Part shown: piece by piece, positions 29,545-40,896 of the stretch
Layout: each line of letters begins with the position of its first letter
How positions within the stretch are numbered: position 1 is the stretch's first letter
From: Pseudopyrenochaeta lycopersici
Taxonomy: Eukaryota; Ascomycota; Dothideomycetes; Pleosporales; Pseudopyrenochaetaceae
Direction: 5' to 3'
DNA length: 64,000 nt
NCBI GenBank assembly: GCA_003313425.1
Contig: NHZP01000037.1
Location: forward strand, 124,001-188,000
The notes under the pieces: generated by a model
Databases searched by the model: none
What the model saw: the letters and a program-made list of their open reading frames with translations, nothing else
Told to the model about the DNA's origin: nothing
Program-made: the position numbers and the translations under genes

Positions 29545-31252
29545 CACAACAGCGTCTCTATGATGTGGGTAGACACTTCGAGGTGTTCCGAGGCATTCTC
29601 TGGAAACAATGTTTGGGGGCTACAAGTCATGCAATTGGACATACAGCAGCCACAGAAAAGATCACAATCTCTGCGCGAACTTGTGAGTGGGCAAGTCGTT
29701 CGATAGAAAGGCCAGGTATATATCATTGCTCGGAAGCCCTGCCATGGCTGTGCTGCCTTTAACAGCTGTTCCGCGTATGTGGAACATTCTCAAAATCTCA
29801 AGCCGCTTGACCAACGCATCTTTCTTCCGTATGAAGCTAACATGCCGGGTATTGAAACAAGCCGTCCCAGCTCCAGTCTCCCTCTCCACAATACATCGCA
29901 GGCAAATTTCCGTAGGCTGTGAGCCCGTTTTCCGGTTCAGTTGTATATGCAAGGGCATTGGGCGTAAAAAAAAGGTCGTATAGAGAATCGCCAAAGTTAC
30001 TGGAGGCGTACCCAGCATATACGCTGTCGACTCCATGTTCGACATAGGGACTGGGAATCTGCGTCATCATGTCGACGACCCCGAAGCTGAAGTCTTGAAT
30101 ATACCCGAGCGGAATCTGCTTTGAAGTTAGGAGGGCAATCCGGCAGCTTGGGGCAGCTTACCTGGCCTTCTGGTGACGACTGATATTCATATGGCGAGAT
30201 GATCCTTGCCTCGTCTGACCATTGTGTCAAGAAGTTGCGTGAACCTGTCAAGTGTCTGTGTTTCTCCTCCTCTTCTCGTTTCTTCTTCAACTCTCTTCCA
30301 TACTTGTTCTTCAGTCCTTCTTGCGTTCTTGATCTCCCTTGGCCTCCAAACTCGTCGTTGTACCGCTGTACGACAGTAACCCAGTCGTCGGCACACTGAG
30401 CTACAAGTTCATCCAGTCGCTGCATCTCTTCTGGTAGGTACTCCTTTTGCGTGTAGCTTCCTCTGATCGACGAGGCGTTGGTAGAGAGGCGTCGGCGTTG
30501 GCATCCAGTGACGGGGGACGAGCCGTGCTTTCGCTTTGACATTCTGACGGTTCCTTGGGCAAAGGCTAGAGCATAGAGCCAGCATAGGCGTCTAAATGTA
30601 GTCTGGGAACCGCGACTACCAAATGTCAGCTTGTACCGGCTCAGAAGGCGCCCAGGATCTACAACAACCTGGCAGATGCTGGAGTTAGGATAGCATTCAA
30701 CGTTGATCAAGGACCACATCCACCGAGATGCGATGCAGATATCCCATCAAAGTACACTGCCGTTCCAAGCATCTCTGGTCAACCTTGTAGTCTAATCACC
30801 CTTCAACCATGATCTGCTAGCCTCCAATATTGCAGCAAGGGTGGCAAGCAATAGAGAAAAGTCACTAATACCTTCGAGTTACGACACTAGCAGACTGCCA
30901 AGGTTACATCTAGGGTTACGCTACTGTATGGAAGTGCAATTACGGAATAAACGAGGTCTGGCGCACGACACAGTGCCTGGAGAACATTGGGCGGCGCTCC
31001 GCGGCGAGGCCCATGCAGAGACCGTGACCGGGCGCTTAAATGTCGAAGGGGTAGTGTTGTGGCTGTATTTGATGGGGTTTTGTTGACCGACCCCTTATCG
31101 CAAAGGGCATCCATACCGAATAGTGACTGGGAGATCCATGCGAGTATCCCAGTGACGGCAGCGTCTTGCTGACCTTGCAGCGTAAACCAAACGACTTGTG
31201 ACCCTGCATTGGCTACATGAACGACTCAATCGACGCACTGCGTCTGAGGGGT
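29545..31252. repeat. Segmental duplication, copy A
   Basis: Collinear with 39045-40682 in the same orientation over about 1.7 kb, with small indels (for example about 60 extra bases near 30760-30820). It contains the broken copy of the Myb/SANT-like gene. Shared landmarks: gggggctacaagtcatgca, gaaagggcatccatacc, gacgcactgcgtctgagggg. Confidence 0.85.
29837..30542 (-). pseudogene. Myb/SANT-like DNA-binding protein, broken copy
   Basis: ATG at 30542 (MSKRKHGSS). The SANT/Myb-like segment EYLPEEMQRLDELVAQCADD, then NDEFGGQGRSRTQEGLKNKY, is intact. Near 30115 bases present in copy B are lost, so the frame shifts. The C-terminal part (MMTQIPSPYVEHG... to FQYPAC) continues in another frame and stops at 29837. 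Copy B at 39330-40043 is uninterrupted. Confidence 0.75.
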
Positions 31253-31913
31253 CTGACGTTGATTTGTTGCAGCGTGTGTTCGGTGTCGGCAGAGGCAGCG
31301 GCTAACACTTAAGCTATTACCGTTCGCATAGTAGAACAGCCCGTGCTAGGTTGAAAGAATCCCGGTTCCATAATCGCTTAGCGCACGGGGAAGTCACCCG
31401 ATGACGTCACCCGTTCCCGCCTGACACGTCCTCAAAGAGACCTTTTGCCGTACATAACTTAACTTAGCTCGCTACCTAACTATATGTATGAGTTGGACAT
31501 TTGATGGTTTGGTTTTAAGCACGGACCTAGATTAGGTCGAGTTGAGGGTGGAAATCGCGATATCAGCAAGCTCAGAATAAGTATAGAACGGATGTCCCAA
31601 GAAACACGCGAAAGCAGCATAACCTATCTTCGGACGAAACATAGCTGGCGAGAAGCACGAGGAGCAGGAAGCGTCTTTGAACAGCGCCTTATGTATTGCA
31701 GTGATGCTGTTCCGGGACATATCAGGACGGTTATTTGTTTCCTCATCCTACATGCATTGACGCATCCCTCTAAGCTGGTCGAGTAGCTATGTTCAAGTCT
31801 CTATCATCCCGTTACCATGTTCTAGACTCCAGCAGCGGTTCTAGAGAACAGCGTCCTTGCTGCAATAATATGAGGCGCAGGCAATAATCTTTGGGCTAAC
31901 TTGATTCTTATTA
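31253..31913. other. Intergenic
   Basis: Nothing supported. A 62-codon minus frame at 31532-31720 has no recognisable content. Confidence 0.45.
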
Positions 31914-32198
31914 TTATGGGTAGAGACTTGCTCGTGGTATCCTCTCTTCCTCTGCGGCCGATATGTCGTTAAACTTCTAATATCAGTGGAATTGAAATGT
32001 AGCACTCGATTTAATGTACTATACCTTATGCTCCAGTAACAAAGACAGGTCAGCGGCATCGCTCATGATAGTCTTGAGATGGGATTTGGCCAATTCAAAA
32101 AAATGCTTATCTGAAGGAGGCTGACGGGCCCAATCCCCTTTCCCACGAAACTTTCGCTCTCGATGAGCAGCGTACTCGTCGGAAGTCTTCTCCGTCAT
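31914..32198 (-). CDS. Small two-exon gene, unknown function
   Basis: Exon 1 (32198-32025) starts with ATG: MTEKTSDEYAAHRERKFRGK. A 48-nt intron (32024-31977, GTATAG donor, CTGAT branch, TTAG acceptor) joins in phase zero to exon 2 (31976-31914), which reads KFNDISAAEEERIPRASLYP. The product is 78 residues, highly charged, without signal peptide or recognised domain. It could also be the 3' part of a longer gene. The intron signals and clean joining are the only evidence that it is real. Confidence 0.45.
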
Positions 32199-32384
32199 TT
32201 TGACACTCAAGTTGAATTGTATGCTTACCTCGTTACATGGCTCGCCACCCCTATTATGCCTTTATTACTGAAGCAACGTTTCGCAAACAATCACATACTA
32301 CTTCTGGATGCGCCTGACACACTCCGTAGAATCAGTAACGCTCGCGTCCTGAATCTAATTTGAGAGAGACTCAAGTGGTTGAGA

Positions 32385-32995
32385 AGGGGGGCCAGAACTC
32401 AGTCTGTTTCTCTCTTCCTTTCCACCGCCTGTTGAGAAACGCGCACCGACATCGAGCTTTCGATAGTCGACCGAACCATAGCCAATTCTTCTGGACTGAC
32501 CGCCGCACTTTCCGTTACCTGGGCTAGATGAGCGGAAGCCAGGGCGACATGACCGAGATGCTGCCCTGTGTTCCTAGTCCGTGTTACGAGTGGTAATTGT
32601 GATGTGTAGCTTCGAGTCCACGCAAGCGTATTTCTTCGTCTGCTTCTTCGATGGGATTTAGGTGAGAGGAGAGCAAGCGTGGTTTAAGTGGGATGCTCTT
32701 CCGCATCCAAGCTTCATAGGAGGGCAAGGCTGTGCCAGACTTGCGAAACATGGCCGTAGCGACGCGAAAGAAGGAGAGTGTTCGGTCGATGAGGATTAAT
32801 GAACAAGTTTAGAGAAACTCCGGCTACGGTAAGATGAAGTGGTAGCTGGCTTCTAAACTGTCTTACTCTCGACTACTTATATAGACGATCGGCACCCTGG
32901 AAGTTAAAACTGTACTAACTTATTAAGCATTTGCCGTAGCTACCAAATATCTAGAAGCACCCAATACCAGCCGCTTTTAATGTTACAGTACCTAC
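32385..32995 (-). repeat. Repeat family R1, copy B, with decayed small gene
   Basis: Inverted relative to copy A. The same promoter block includes the tatataagta TATA-like sequence. ATG 32751 starts MFRKSGTALPSYEAWMRKSI, open for 55 codons to TAA at 32584. The C-terminal conserved segment is open at 32554-32399 (GHVALASAHLAQVTESAAVS). The two copies differ in indels, yet both keep the same peptide blocks. Copia copy 2 inserted about 25 bp beyond its promoter end. Confidence 0.65.
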
Positions 32996-33024
32996 CGACG
33001 AGATGACTCCTAACAGTATAGTCA

Positions 33025-33148
33025 TGCCAAGATGGGCGATGAAGGCAGTGGTCATGTGACCTTGTCTACATGACTAATTAGCGTCATTACTTAGTCTCAG
33101 GCTCAGCTTGATTAATGAGATAACTCTTACACCCCCAAAGTTTTGACA
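33025..33148 (+). repeat. 5' LTR of copia copy 2
   Basis: Begins tgccaag and ends ttttgaca; same family as 9085-9209. Confidence 0.95.
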
Positions 33149-33162
33149 GGTTATGAGCCCGG
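33149..33162 (+). other. Primer-binding site of copia copy 2
   Basis: ggttatgagcccgg (followed by cgc) immediately after the LTR. Complementary to the anticodon arm of initiator tRNA-Met. Confidence 0.8.
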
Positions 33163-33269
33163 CGCTTTCGCGTATTGCTTACGGCCAATACAAAACGGGG
33201 AGTGAGGGTTCCCTCATGTTGGCTGCATGTTGTATGAACCTCGTGGTCCTGACAAGGCCATGTTGTACA

Positions 33270-33830
33270 ATGGGCTCGAGGGGCGAGAAGCGCCTCAGCA
33301 ATCGAGAGGGGGTTCAGGACGATCCTGGTAGTCCTGAACTCGTCACAGCACCGAGAGCAGTGCTCGCACCAGTTCCCTTGTGATGGGACCTCGCTGCCTT
33401 GACAAAGCCGCGTTGTAGAGAGTCTCGAGGGGCGAGAAGCGTCCCAGCAATCGAGGGGGGATCCAGGATAAGTGCTGGTAAGCCTGGACTCGTCAAAGCG
33501 CCTTGAAGTGCAGTTTCCAGCTCCCTCGCGATGGGACCTCGCAGCTCTGACCAAGCTGCGTTGTATAGCAAGCTCGAGAGGTGAGAAGCGCCAATCGAGA
33601 GGGGGCCCAGGACGAGCATGGTAGTCCTGAGCCCGTCACCTTAGCACCAAGGAGCAGTGCTTGCGCAACCAGTTCCCTCACGATGGGACCTCGCAGCTCT
33701 GACCAAGTTGCGTTGTACAACGGGCTCGAGAGGCGAAGAAGCGCCTTAGCAATCGAGAGGGGGTTCAGGATGAGCCAAATGGAAGTCCCTGAACTCGTCA
33801 GAACGGTGCAAGAGGAGCCAAAGAGGTACA
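33270..33830 (+). repeat. Leader tandem repeats of copia copy 2 (~148 bp x ~4)
   Basis: Four imperfect units start near 33270, 33420, 33567 and 33719. Each has 'ctcgag(a/g)ggcgagaagcg', then 'caatcgag.ggggg', a variable centre, then 'gatgggacctcgc'. Confidence 0.8.
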
Positions 33831-33986
33831 CGCGTCCTTCCGGACGATCCGAGGCCTTGAAGGGCCGAAAAGGATGATGGGCACCGAGTAGAAAATACTT
33901 CCATCGCAGCACCCGTCAACCATCAGCAATCGGCACGAGCACGCAATATAGTTATTGGAGAAGCCTTCTCAGCCATTGTCCTAGAG

Positions 33987-35198
33987 ATGTCCTCAACTCG
34001 ACCCACTCGTCGCAACATCACCGCCGCCGAACAGCGTCGGCTTGAAGAAATGGAACGCAACCGCCGCATCAATCTGGACGGAAGCACCAGTGGGCGGGTG
34101 ATGCACGAACGGCAAGAGGAGAGAGGGCAACTAGGGCAGGAAGGTGGAGATAACGGACATGCGGCAAGGCGTGACGAGATGGACAGACTAAGAGCGGAAA
34201 ACCGCAGACTCAGAGATTTGACAGGGGAGCTACAAATGATGAGTGAAGGTCCAACAGGCAGCACAGATGACAGCGATCTGGTGGAGGCCTTTCTGGACTT
34301 TGAGAAACATGCCAAGGTTAGCAGCGCTGGCAAAGCTGTTAACGAGCAAGGCTTCAAGAAGTTGGGAGGAGTCACCAACTACGAGGGGTGGAAGAAATCG
34401 TTTCAGACCGTGGCTGAAATACATAACCTCTGGGAGATGTATGAAGGCAGGTTTGATGCGCTTTCGACTACCATAATTCAGACAGTATCGACGAAGTTCA
34501 AACGACTTTGCCGAAATGCCATGGGCATCCTTCACACTGCCTGCGACGGGACGATCAGGTCGTCACTCCAAAGCGAGAGCATCGAGCTGCCCTCCCAGGC
34601 AATGGCACTCCTAGGCGAGCGCAACCGCCAGCGGGGGAGCGCGATCGTCTGGTCATTGTTCAAAGAGTTCTTGGGCACCACACTCGCTAACACTGGGAGC
34701 GTTAGCGAGTTTCGCAACAAGCTGATAGAGGTACAGGAGAAACTGGTCGCGGTTGACGCAGGCTATCGCCTGCCGTCGTGGCTTGTCAACTCCCACTTCT
34801 TGACGGCACTCACCAGTGCATTTGACAACAAGGTCGCAGTCCTGAGCTCAGATGAGTCCATTGTCTCAGTCACCGACCCGAAGGACTTCCAGAGCTTGGC
34901 GCGAGAAGTGATCCAAGAGGAACAACGACAGATGAACAATGACGACGGCATTACTCTGGCAGTGAACAGCCAGAAGAGATGCACGCATTGCGGCAGAGTG
35001 GGCCACCTGGCCGTTGCAGGGCCGAAAGGATGCTACAGAATGAGCCAGAACGCCAGATACAGGCCGAAATGGTACATTGAGCACCTTGAGAATCAAGGCA
35101 GAAAAAGATCTAGTACAGAAACAGTGCACCCAGAGAGTGCTGCAAAGAAAAGAAGAATTGAAGAAAGTGACTTCGTACAAGGATCCACCTCCGATTGA
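33987..35198 (+). CDS. gag: copia copy 2 gag
   Basis: 403 codons from ATG (SSTRPTRRNITAAEQRRLEE). The N-terminal third is a charged coiled coil (DEMDRLRAENRRLRDLTGEL). The middle has a copia gag-type helical region (GWKKSFQTVAEIHNLWEMYE). Near residues 330-347 lies the knuckle CTHCGRVGHLAVAGPKGC with spacing CX2CX4HX8C instead of the usual X4 before the last Cys. It forms the particle and packages RNA. The frame is intact; in copy 1 the same gene is deleted. Confidence 0.85.
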   Translation: MSSTRPTRRNITAAEQRRLEEMERNRRINLDGSTSGRVMHERQEERGQLGQEGGDNGHAARRDEMDRLRAENRRLRDLTGELQMMSEGPTGSTDDSDLVEAFLDFEKHAKVSSAGKAVNEQGFKKLGGVTNYEGWKKSFQTVAEIHNLWEMYEGRFDALSTTIIQTVSTKFKRLCRNAMGILHTACDGTIRSSLQSESIELPSQAMALLGERNRQRGSAIVWSLFKEFLGTTLANTGSVSEFRNKLIEVQEKLVAVDAGYRLPSWLVNSHFLTALTSAFDNKVAVLSSDESIVSVTDPKDFQSLAREVIQEEQRQMNNDDGITLAVNSQKRCTHCGRVGHLAVAGPKGCYRMSQNARYRPKWYIEHLENQGRKRSSTETVHPESAAKKRRIEESDFVQGSTSD

Positions 35199-35204
35199 CT
35201 ATCA

Positions 35205-38034
35205 GTGCGCAGGGAGAGTCTCTGCTGGGGCATGGTTATCGCATACGTGTTATGCCTGTCGCAGTGGACTGCTTTCGCCTGCGTAATGGTGGCGTTGGGA
35301 GCAAGATGGTGGATGGAAGTTGAGGCAGAGACATGGGCAGAGACCAACGGCCTATGGCTGCCACTAGCATTAAGCGTCAGCAACGGACGACTGGCCCCAG
35401 ATTGTTGACCTAGCAGGGCCAGTCAACGCGTATGATGGCAAGAAGAAAGTCAATGATCGCTTCGCTCTCACCATTACAGACGACTATACAAGATACAGAT
35501 GGGTGAGAGTGTTGCGACACAAGAACGATGCAGCAAGAGAACTGCAGATCTGGAAGACCCAGGTTGAGAAAGAACTAAAACACGAACTGCTAGCCGTCCG
35601 AAGAGATAATGGCGGAGAGTTCGATAACAAACTATTAAACGAGTTTTTCAGAGAGACGGGCGTCAAAGTTGAGCCTACAGCACCGTATAATCCAGAGCAG
35701 AACGGGGTCGCAGAAAGGAGCATGAATATTTTGTTCACTGCAGTGAGAGCGATACTAGACGAGTCGAATCTCGGTCAACATTGTTTCGCTGAGATCCTCA
35801 TCAGCGTCACTGACATAGTCAACTATTGCCCAACGTCAGCTAATCCTAACGATCAGCCACCATACGAGCGACTGTATGGAAGGCTACCGCCGATAGAGCA
35901 CCTGCGAGTGTTGGGCTGCGAGTGCTGGAAGCCCCGACCCCGAAGCGACTACTCGAACTTCAGGAAGCTTGATCCCCGGGCGGACAAGTGCTATCTTCTC
36001 GGTTGCGTTGCGAAACATCAGTATCGGGTATGGAATACCTACACCGAGCGAGTCGAGTTAGTTCGAGATCTGCACTTTAATGAGGACATATTTGGTCCAG
36101 AGGGAGAAGTCCCCGAGACTGTGCGCCGACCGGCCTATTGCGATGAGGTTAGAATTCAAGATACCCTTGCACATAGGACTAAGCGGCGACGGTACTCCAC
36201 GATCGAGGGGGAGACTCTAGCGGCTTTGTCAGTGAGGCCTGCTGCGATCGATGGAGGACTGGTGTTGATCGCTGAAGACGGCGAGATTAATGAAGCGGAA
36301 CGCTTCTCCGAAGAGAGTACACAGACTCAAGTGGCCCAGTCGCTAGCGTCTGTAGACCATGACGATTGGAGCGCAGGAATTGAGTGTCTAGCTGCGCTGT
36401 CAGCACTAGAGAAGAATCAAGATAAACTCGAGAACCATGTGGTTGATCATGCTGCTGGTGGCCCATACGAACCAAAGAACTATGAGGATGCTGTCACTTG
36501 TGCGGACGCATCACGATGGATTCCATCTATGGACGAAGAAGTCAAAGAGATTATAGCCAACGACGTGTGGGATGTCGTAGACCCCCCACCAGGAGTGTCA
36601 ATCCTAACCGGCAAGTTTGCATACAAGGTCAAGACCAATGCTGATGGAGAAGTCACTCGTTACAAGTCCCGATGGTGCGCCCGCGGATTCGAACAAGAGC
36701 TAGGCGTCGACGTCCTTGAGACGTTTGCGTCGGTGGTAAAGCCGATGAGTTACAAGCTTCTGTTCGTTCTAGCCTGCCTGCTAGGCTGGTCGATCGAGCA
36801 GATGGACGTCAAGACAGCTTTCCTGTACGGAAAGATCGACACGGACGTCTATATGGAACTGCCACCAAATATTAAGGATCAGTACCCTGGAAAGATTTGC
36901 AAGCTGAATAAAGCCCTATACGGGCTCAAGCAATCTCCTCGGATCTGGTATCTTACCTTAAGCCAGGCGCTGCGGCCCATGGGATTTGTAGCAATCTCCG
37001 AAGACTATAGTGTCTTCGTCAATCAAGACAAACGCTTGATCATTGCGACATATGTGGATGACCTCTTGATCTTGGGAAAGGATCAGGAAGCGATTGCATC
37101 TGTCAAGAGCGCTCTGTCGGAGCACTTCAAGATGAGTGATCTGGGTCCAGTCGCCCACTATCTGGGAGTGAAGGTGATCCGGGAGGATACCTCGCGGGGT
37201 AGTAGGATTAAGCTAACCCAACGCGCATATGCTGAGAAGGTGTTGAGAACCTTTGGAATGGCAGACTGTACTCCTGTGTCGACTCCAATGGACGAGAAGC
37301 TTGTGTTGGAACCCAGTAATGAGGCGTCAGACTTGCAGGACCGGAAATGGTATCAGCGAGCGGTTGGGAGCCTCATGTATCTGATGCTCTGTACTCGCCC
37401 GGATATTGCGTATGCGGTCAGTCAGCTGGGTCGCTTCGCCGCCAATCCGTCACAGAAACACCATGCGGCCTTGAAGAGGCTTCTTCGGTACCTGAAGGGT
37501 ACCAGTGACTACGGCCTGGTAATAGATACGCAAGATCAGCCAGGTATCCTGACGGGTTACACAGACGCGAACTGGGGAAGAGATGATGATCGCCGATCAA
37601 CTGGGGGTTACGTCTTCACATTTGCCGGCACCGCCATCAGCTGGAAGTCGAAGCGTCAGGCTACTGTGGCGCTGTCCAGCTGTGAGGCCGAGTACATTGC
37701 GGAGTCTGAGGCCGCGAAGGAAGCGATATGGCTGCAGCGACTGTTGTGTCAGCTGCGAGTTGACCTCTCTCAGCCGAGCGGGCCTGAGCCAGTAACCATA
37801 CTCGGAGACAATCGAGGGGCCCTGGCCCTGGCCAAGAACCCGATGTATCATGCGAGAACGAAGCACGTGGACATCCGGTACCACTTTGTACGAGAGAAGG
37901 TAGAGGAGCAGCTTGTTAGGATGGAATGGATCGCAGGCGAGTTGAACCCAGCGGATGGACTCACTAAGCCGTTGAGCAAGACGAAGTTTGAATCCTTTCG
38001 GCGAATGGTTGGCTTGCGAAGGATCGATGAGTAG
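35205..38034 (+). pseudogene. pol: copia copy 2 pol, missing protease and integrase N-terminus
   Basis: The frame 35205-35408 covers the pre-protease region up to GRLAPD, where copy 1 continues into the DSG active site. Copy 2 jumps to LAGPVNAYDGKKKVNDRFAL, losing about 0.8 kb (protease, HHCC zinc region) and changing frame. From about 35410 the integrase core is present (TDDYTR, RRDNGGEF, NGVAER), and one open frame runs to 38034 with RT (YVDDLLIL) and RNase H (TDANWGRDDD, SSCEAEY, GDNRGALAL). RT and RNase H are complete here while copy 1 has deletions. Confidence 0.9.
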
Positions 38035-38113
38035 GGCAACGTCTCTGGAGCATGAACGACGTGTGCGTGCCTAGCGGCAATTGAGGGGGAGCACTGCCCT
38101 CATCGAGGGGGAG

Positions 38114-38237
38114 TGTCAAGATGGGCGATGAAGGCAGTGGTCATGTGACCTTGTCTACATGACTAATTAGCGTCATTACTTAGTCTCAGGCTCAGCTTGA
38201 TTAATGAGATAACTCTTACACCCCCAAAGTTTTGACA
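38114..38237 (+). repeat. 3' LTR of copia copy 2
   Basis: tgtcaag...ttttgaca; one mismatch to the 5' LTR. Preceded by the purine tract gagggggag. Confidence 0.95.
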
Positions 38238-38242
38238 AGTCA

Positions 38243-39044
38243 CTCCTATCCTTGGTGGTTTCACGCGGACGGCTAGAAGACCACGAGAACTCATGGTCGG
38301 AACAAGACGACTCGGAATATAAGTGATGATCATCACAAACACAACCGCGGCATCTTCAGTATGAAGGCAAGCGTCGAACGCCGTATAACAAACGATGGTA
38401 GGCCACTCCCTCCCATAGTGACGAGGCACCATAACGGGGTAACTTACTTAGGTTTTTCTCCACCCTTGAATATCCATTCCTGTGAATATTGGCGTGACCC
38501 GAGCACTAGGCTCTACGAAGGTCTGTTCTTGCACGAACTTTCCGTGAAATGATAACCTGATTAAGCAGATTGGAGAAATATCCTTGAGCCGGGTCAACTC
38601 CCCTCCAACCCCAATTATCTTCGGCCGCTTAGTAGTTCTGAGTTTCCGTTCATCATTCATTCCAAAAGCAATAAGCAGTTCGGAGTTTCCTTCTGTTGAA
38701 CAGCACTCGAAACATCCTGTTAAGACTTGGGCGATGTTTATGGTAATACCACAAATTTTGTGTGAGGCGCTGTTATAGTTACTTATGTTCCTGTAAACTT
38801 GCAAAGAATTGAGAGGTACAAATTCAGAGAAGTCCGTACACGGTTGGTTGACTTCACATTTTAAAGACTCTTTCGGGCCGTCCTCTCATACCATTTTCGA
38901 TGCTACCGTCTTTCGGAAGATGAATCCAAATTATTCTAAACCAAAGATCAATGAGGAGGACGCAAACCAATGGACCAATGAGTTACGCTGCAGCTGCAGC
39001 CAGAGGCGTCCCATTAGCAGCTACATACAATGCACAAAAAGCGT
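38243..39044. other. Hypothetical coding fragment on the minus strand
   Basis: The frame 38804-38448 (minus) is 119 codons with coding-like texture (LLIAFGMNDERKLRTTKRPK, DISPICLIRLSFHGKFVQEQ) but no recognised domain and a non-ATG start. Nothing else supported. Confidence 0.35.
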
Positions 39045-40682
39045 GTCTATGATGTGCGTAGACACCTCGCGCTGTTCTGAGGCATTTTCAGGCGTCTGGA
39101 AACGATGCTTGGGGGCTACAAGTCATGCAGTTGGGCATGCAGCCGCCATAGAAAAGACTACAATCTCTCTGCGAACTTGTGAGAGGGCGAGTCATCCGAT
39201 AGAAACTAGCCCACGCTATATACCATCGCTCACAAGCCTTGTCAGTGCTGTGCTGCCTTTAACAGGTATTCAGCGTACATGGAACAAATCTCAAGCCGCT
39301 TGACCAACGCATCTCTCCTTCGTATGAAGCTAGCACGCCGGGTATTGAAACAACCCGTCCCAGCTCCAGTCTTCCTCTCCACAATACATCGCAGGCAGAT
39401 TACCGTAGGCTGTGAGCCCATTTCCCAGTTCAGTTGTATACGCGAGGGCATTGGGCGTGAAAACCAAGTCGTATGGAGAAGAGCCGAAATTGCCGGAGGC
39501 GCATCCAGCATATACGCTGTCGAGCCCATATTCGACATAGGGAATGGGTATCTGCGTCATCATGTCGACGACCCCGAAGCCGAAGTCTTGCGGGTACTCG
39601 AGCGATGGCATCTGCTTTGGAGTAGGATGGCCACCCTGCAGCTCGGAGCAGCTTACCTGGCCTTCCGGTGAAGACTGATAATCATATGGCGAGATGATTC
39701 TTTCCTCGTATGACCCTTGTGTTAAGAAGTTGCCCGGACCCGTCAAGTGTCCGTTTTTCTTTTCCTCTTCCCTCTTCTTCTTCAACTCTCTTCCGTACTT
39801 GTTCTTCAGTCCTTCTTGCGTTCTTGATCTGCCTTGGCCTCCAAACTCGTCGTTGTACCGCTGTACGACTTTAATCCAGTCGTTATCACACTGAGCTACA
39901 AGTTCATCCAGCCGCTGCATCTCTTCTGGTAGGTACTCTTTTCGCGTGTAGCTTCCTCTGATCGACGAAGCGTTGGTAGAGAGGCGTTGGCGTCGGCATC
40001 CAGTCGTGGGACGAATAGACGAGCATTGCGTTCGCTTTGGCATTCTGACGGTTCCTCGGGCAAAGACTAGAGACTAAAGCCAGCACGGACGTCGAGCTGT
40101 AGTTTGCGAACCGCGACTACCAAATATCAGCTTGTACCAGCTCAGAAGGTGCCACAGGAACTACAACAACCTGGCAGATGTTGGACTCAGGATAGCATTC
40201 AACGTTGAACAAGGACCACTTCTACCGAGAGGCGATGCAGATGTCCCATCAAAGTACGCTGCCGGTCCATGGCTAGCCTCCGATGTTGCAGCAAGGGTGG
40301 CAAGCAATAGAGAAAAGTCACTGATACCTTCGAGGTACGACACTAGCAGGCTGCCAAGGTTACGGAATAAACGACGTCTGACGCACGACATAGCGCCTGC
40401 AGAACATTGGGCGGCGCTCGGCAAGGCCAATGCAGATACCATGACCAGGCGCTTAAATGCCGGGGGGTAGTGTTGTGCCTGTCTTTGATGGGGTTTCGTT
40501 GAACGACGCCGCTTGTCGCGAAAGGGCATCCATACCGAAGAGTGACTGGGACATCCCTGCAAGTATCCAAGTGGCTGCAGCGTCTTGCTGACCTTGCGGC
40601 GTAAACCAAATCCACTCGTGACCCTTGCATTGGCTTATCATGAACCACTCAATCGACGCACGGCGTCTGAGGGGTCTGACAT
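39045..40682. repeat. Segmental duplication, copy B
   Basis: Direct repeat of 29545-31252, carrying the intact Myb/SANT-like gene and its upstream region. Copia copy 2 lies between the two copies but outside both. Confidence 0.85.
39330..40043 (-). CDS. Myb/SANT-like DNA-binding protein, intact copy
   Basis: 237 codons from ATG 40043 (MPKRTQCSSIRPTTGCRRQR). Residues ~35-90 hold the Myb/SANT-like helices (EYLPEEMQRLDELVAQCDND, then WIKVVQRYNDEFGGQGRSRT, QEGLKNKYGRELKKKREEEK), with the conserved Trp and a basic third helix. The remainder is Pro/Tyr/Gly-rich and low in charge, ending LFQYPAC, as in small fungal regulators. A broken paralogue lies 9.5 kb away. It is probably a nuclear DNA-binding protein; the target is unknown. 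Confidence 0.6.
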   Translation of the reverse strand: MPKRTQCSSIRPTTGCRRQRLSTNASSIRGSYTRKEYLPEEMQRLDELVAQCDNDWIKVVQRYNDEFGGQGRSRTQEGLKNKYGRELKKKREEEKKNGHLTGPGNFLTQGSYEERIISPYDYQSSPEGQVSCSELQGGHPTPKQMPSLEYPQDFGFGVVDMMTQIPIPYVEYGLDSVYAGCASGNFGSSPYDLVFTPNALAYTTELGNGLTAYGNLPAMYCGEEDWSWDGLFQYPAC

Positions 40683-40896
40683 TGCAGCTATGTTTGAGTC
40701 TCTCTTCGGGCCATTTAGTGGTTTAGACTCCGGCAGTGACTTTAGATTCGTTCAATCACACGCTGGCACGGCTGCGGCGATCGCGATATTGCCCCTACTA
40801 TCAGCAATTGGAGGAACCTTAGAAGTGTCTCGTCCCGCTCCCTTTAGCAACTTATACGCAGCGGCATGCCGTTGACTGAAATCGGCCTCAGCATCA

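Larger units (their letters stand above)
33020..38242 (+). mobile_element. Ty1/copia retrotransposon, copy 2
   Basis: LTRs at 33025-33148 and 38114-38237 (124 bp each) differ at one base (tgccaag versus tgtcaag). TSD agtca lies at 33020-33024 and 38238-38242. Internal order: primer-binding site, 840-bp leader with tandem repeats, gag, broken protease/integrase junction, integrase core, RT, RNase H, and a polypurine tract gagggggag ending at 38113. It is young but defective because of a deletion of about 0.8 kb at the protease. Confidence 0.95.

Noticed and set aside
33270..33830. CRISPR-like array
   Set aside because: Units are about 148 bp, imperfect and adjacent without spacers, inside a retrotransposon leader.
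38163..38432. Gene interrupted by copia copy 2
   Set aside because: The minus frame stays open for a few codons across the reconstructed empty site, but then enters repeat R1 and stops. Not enough to claim a disrupted gene.
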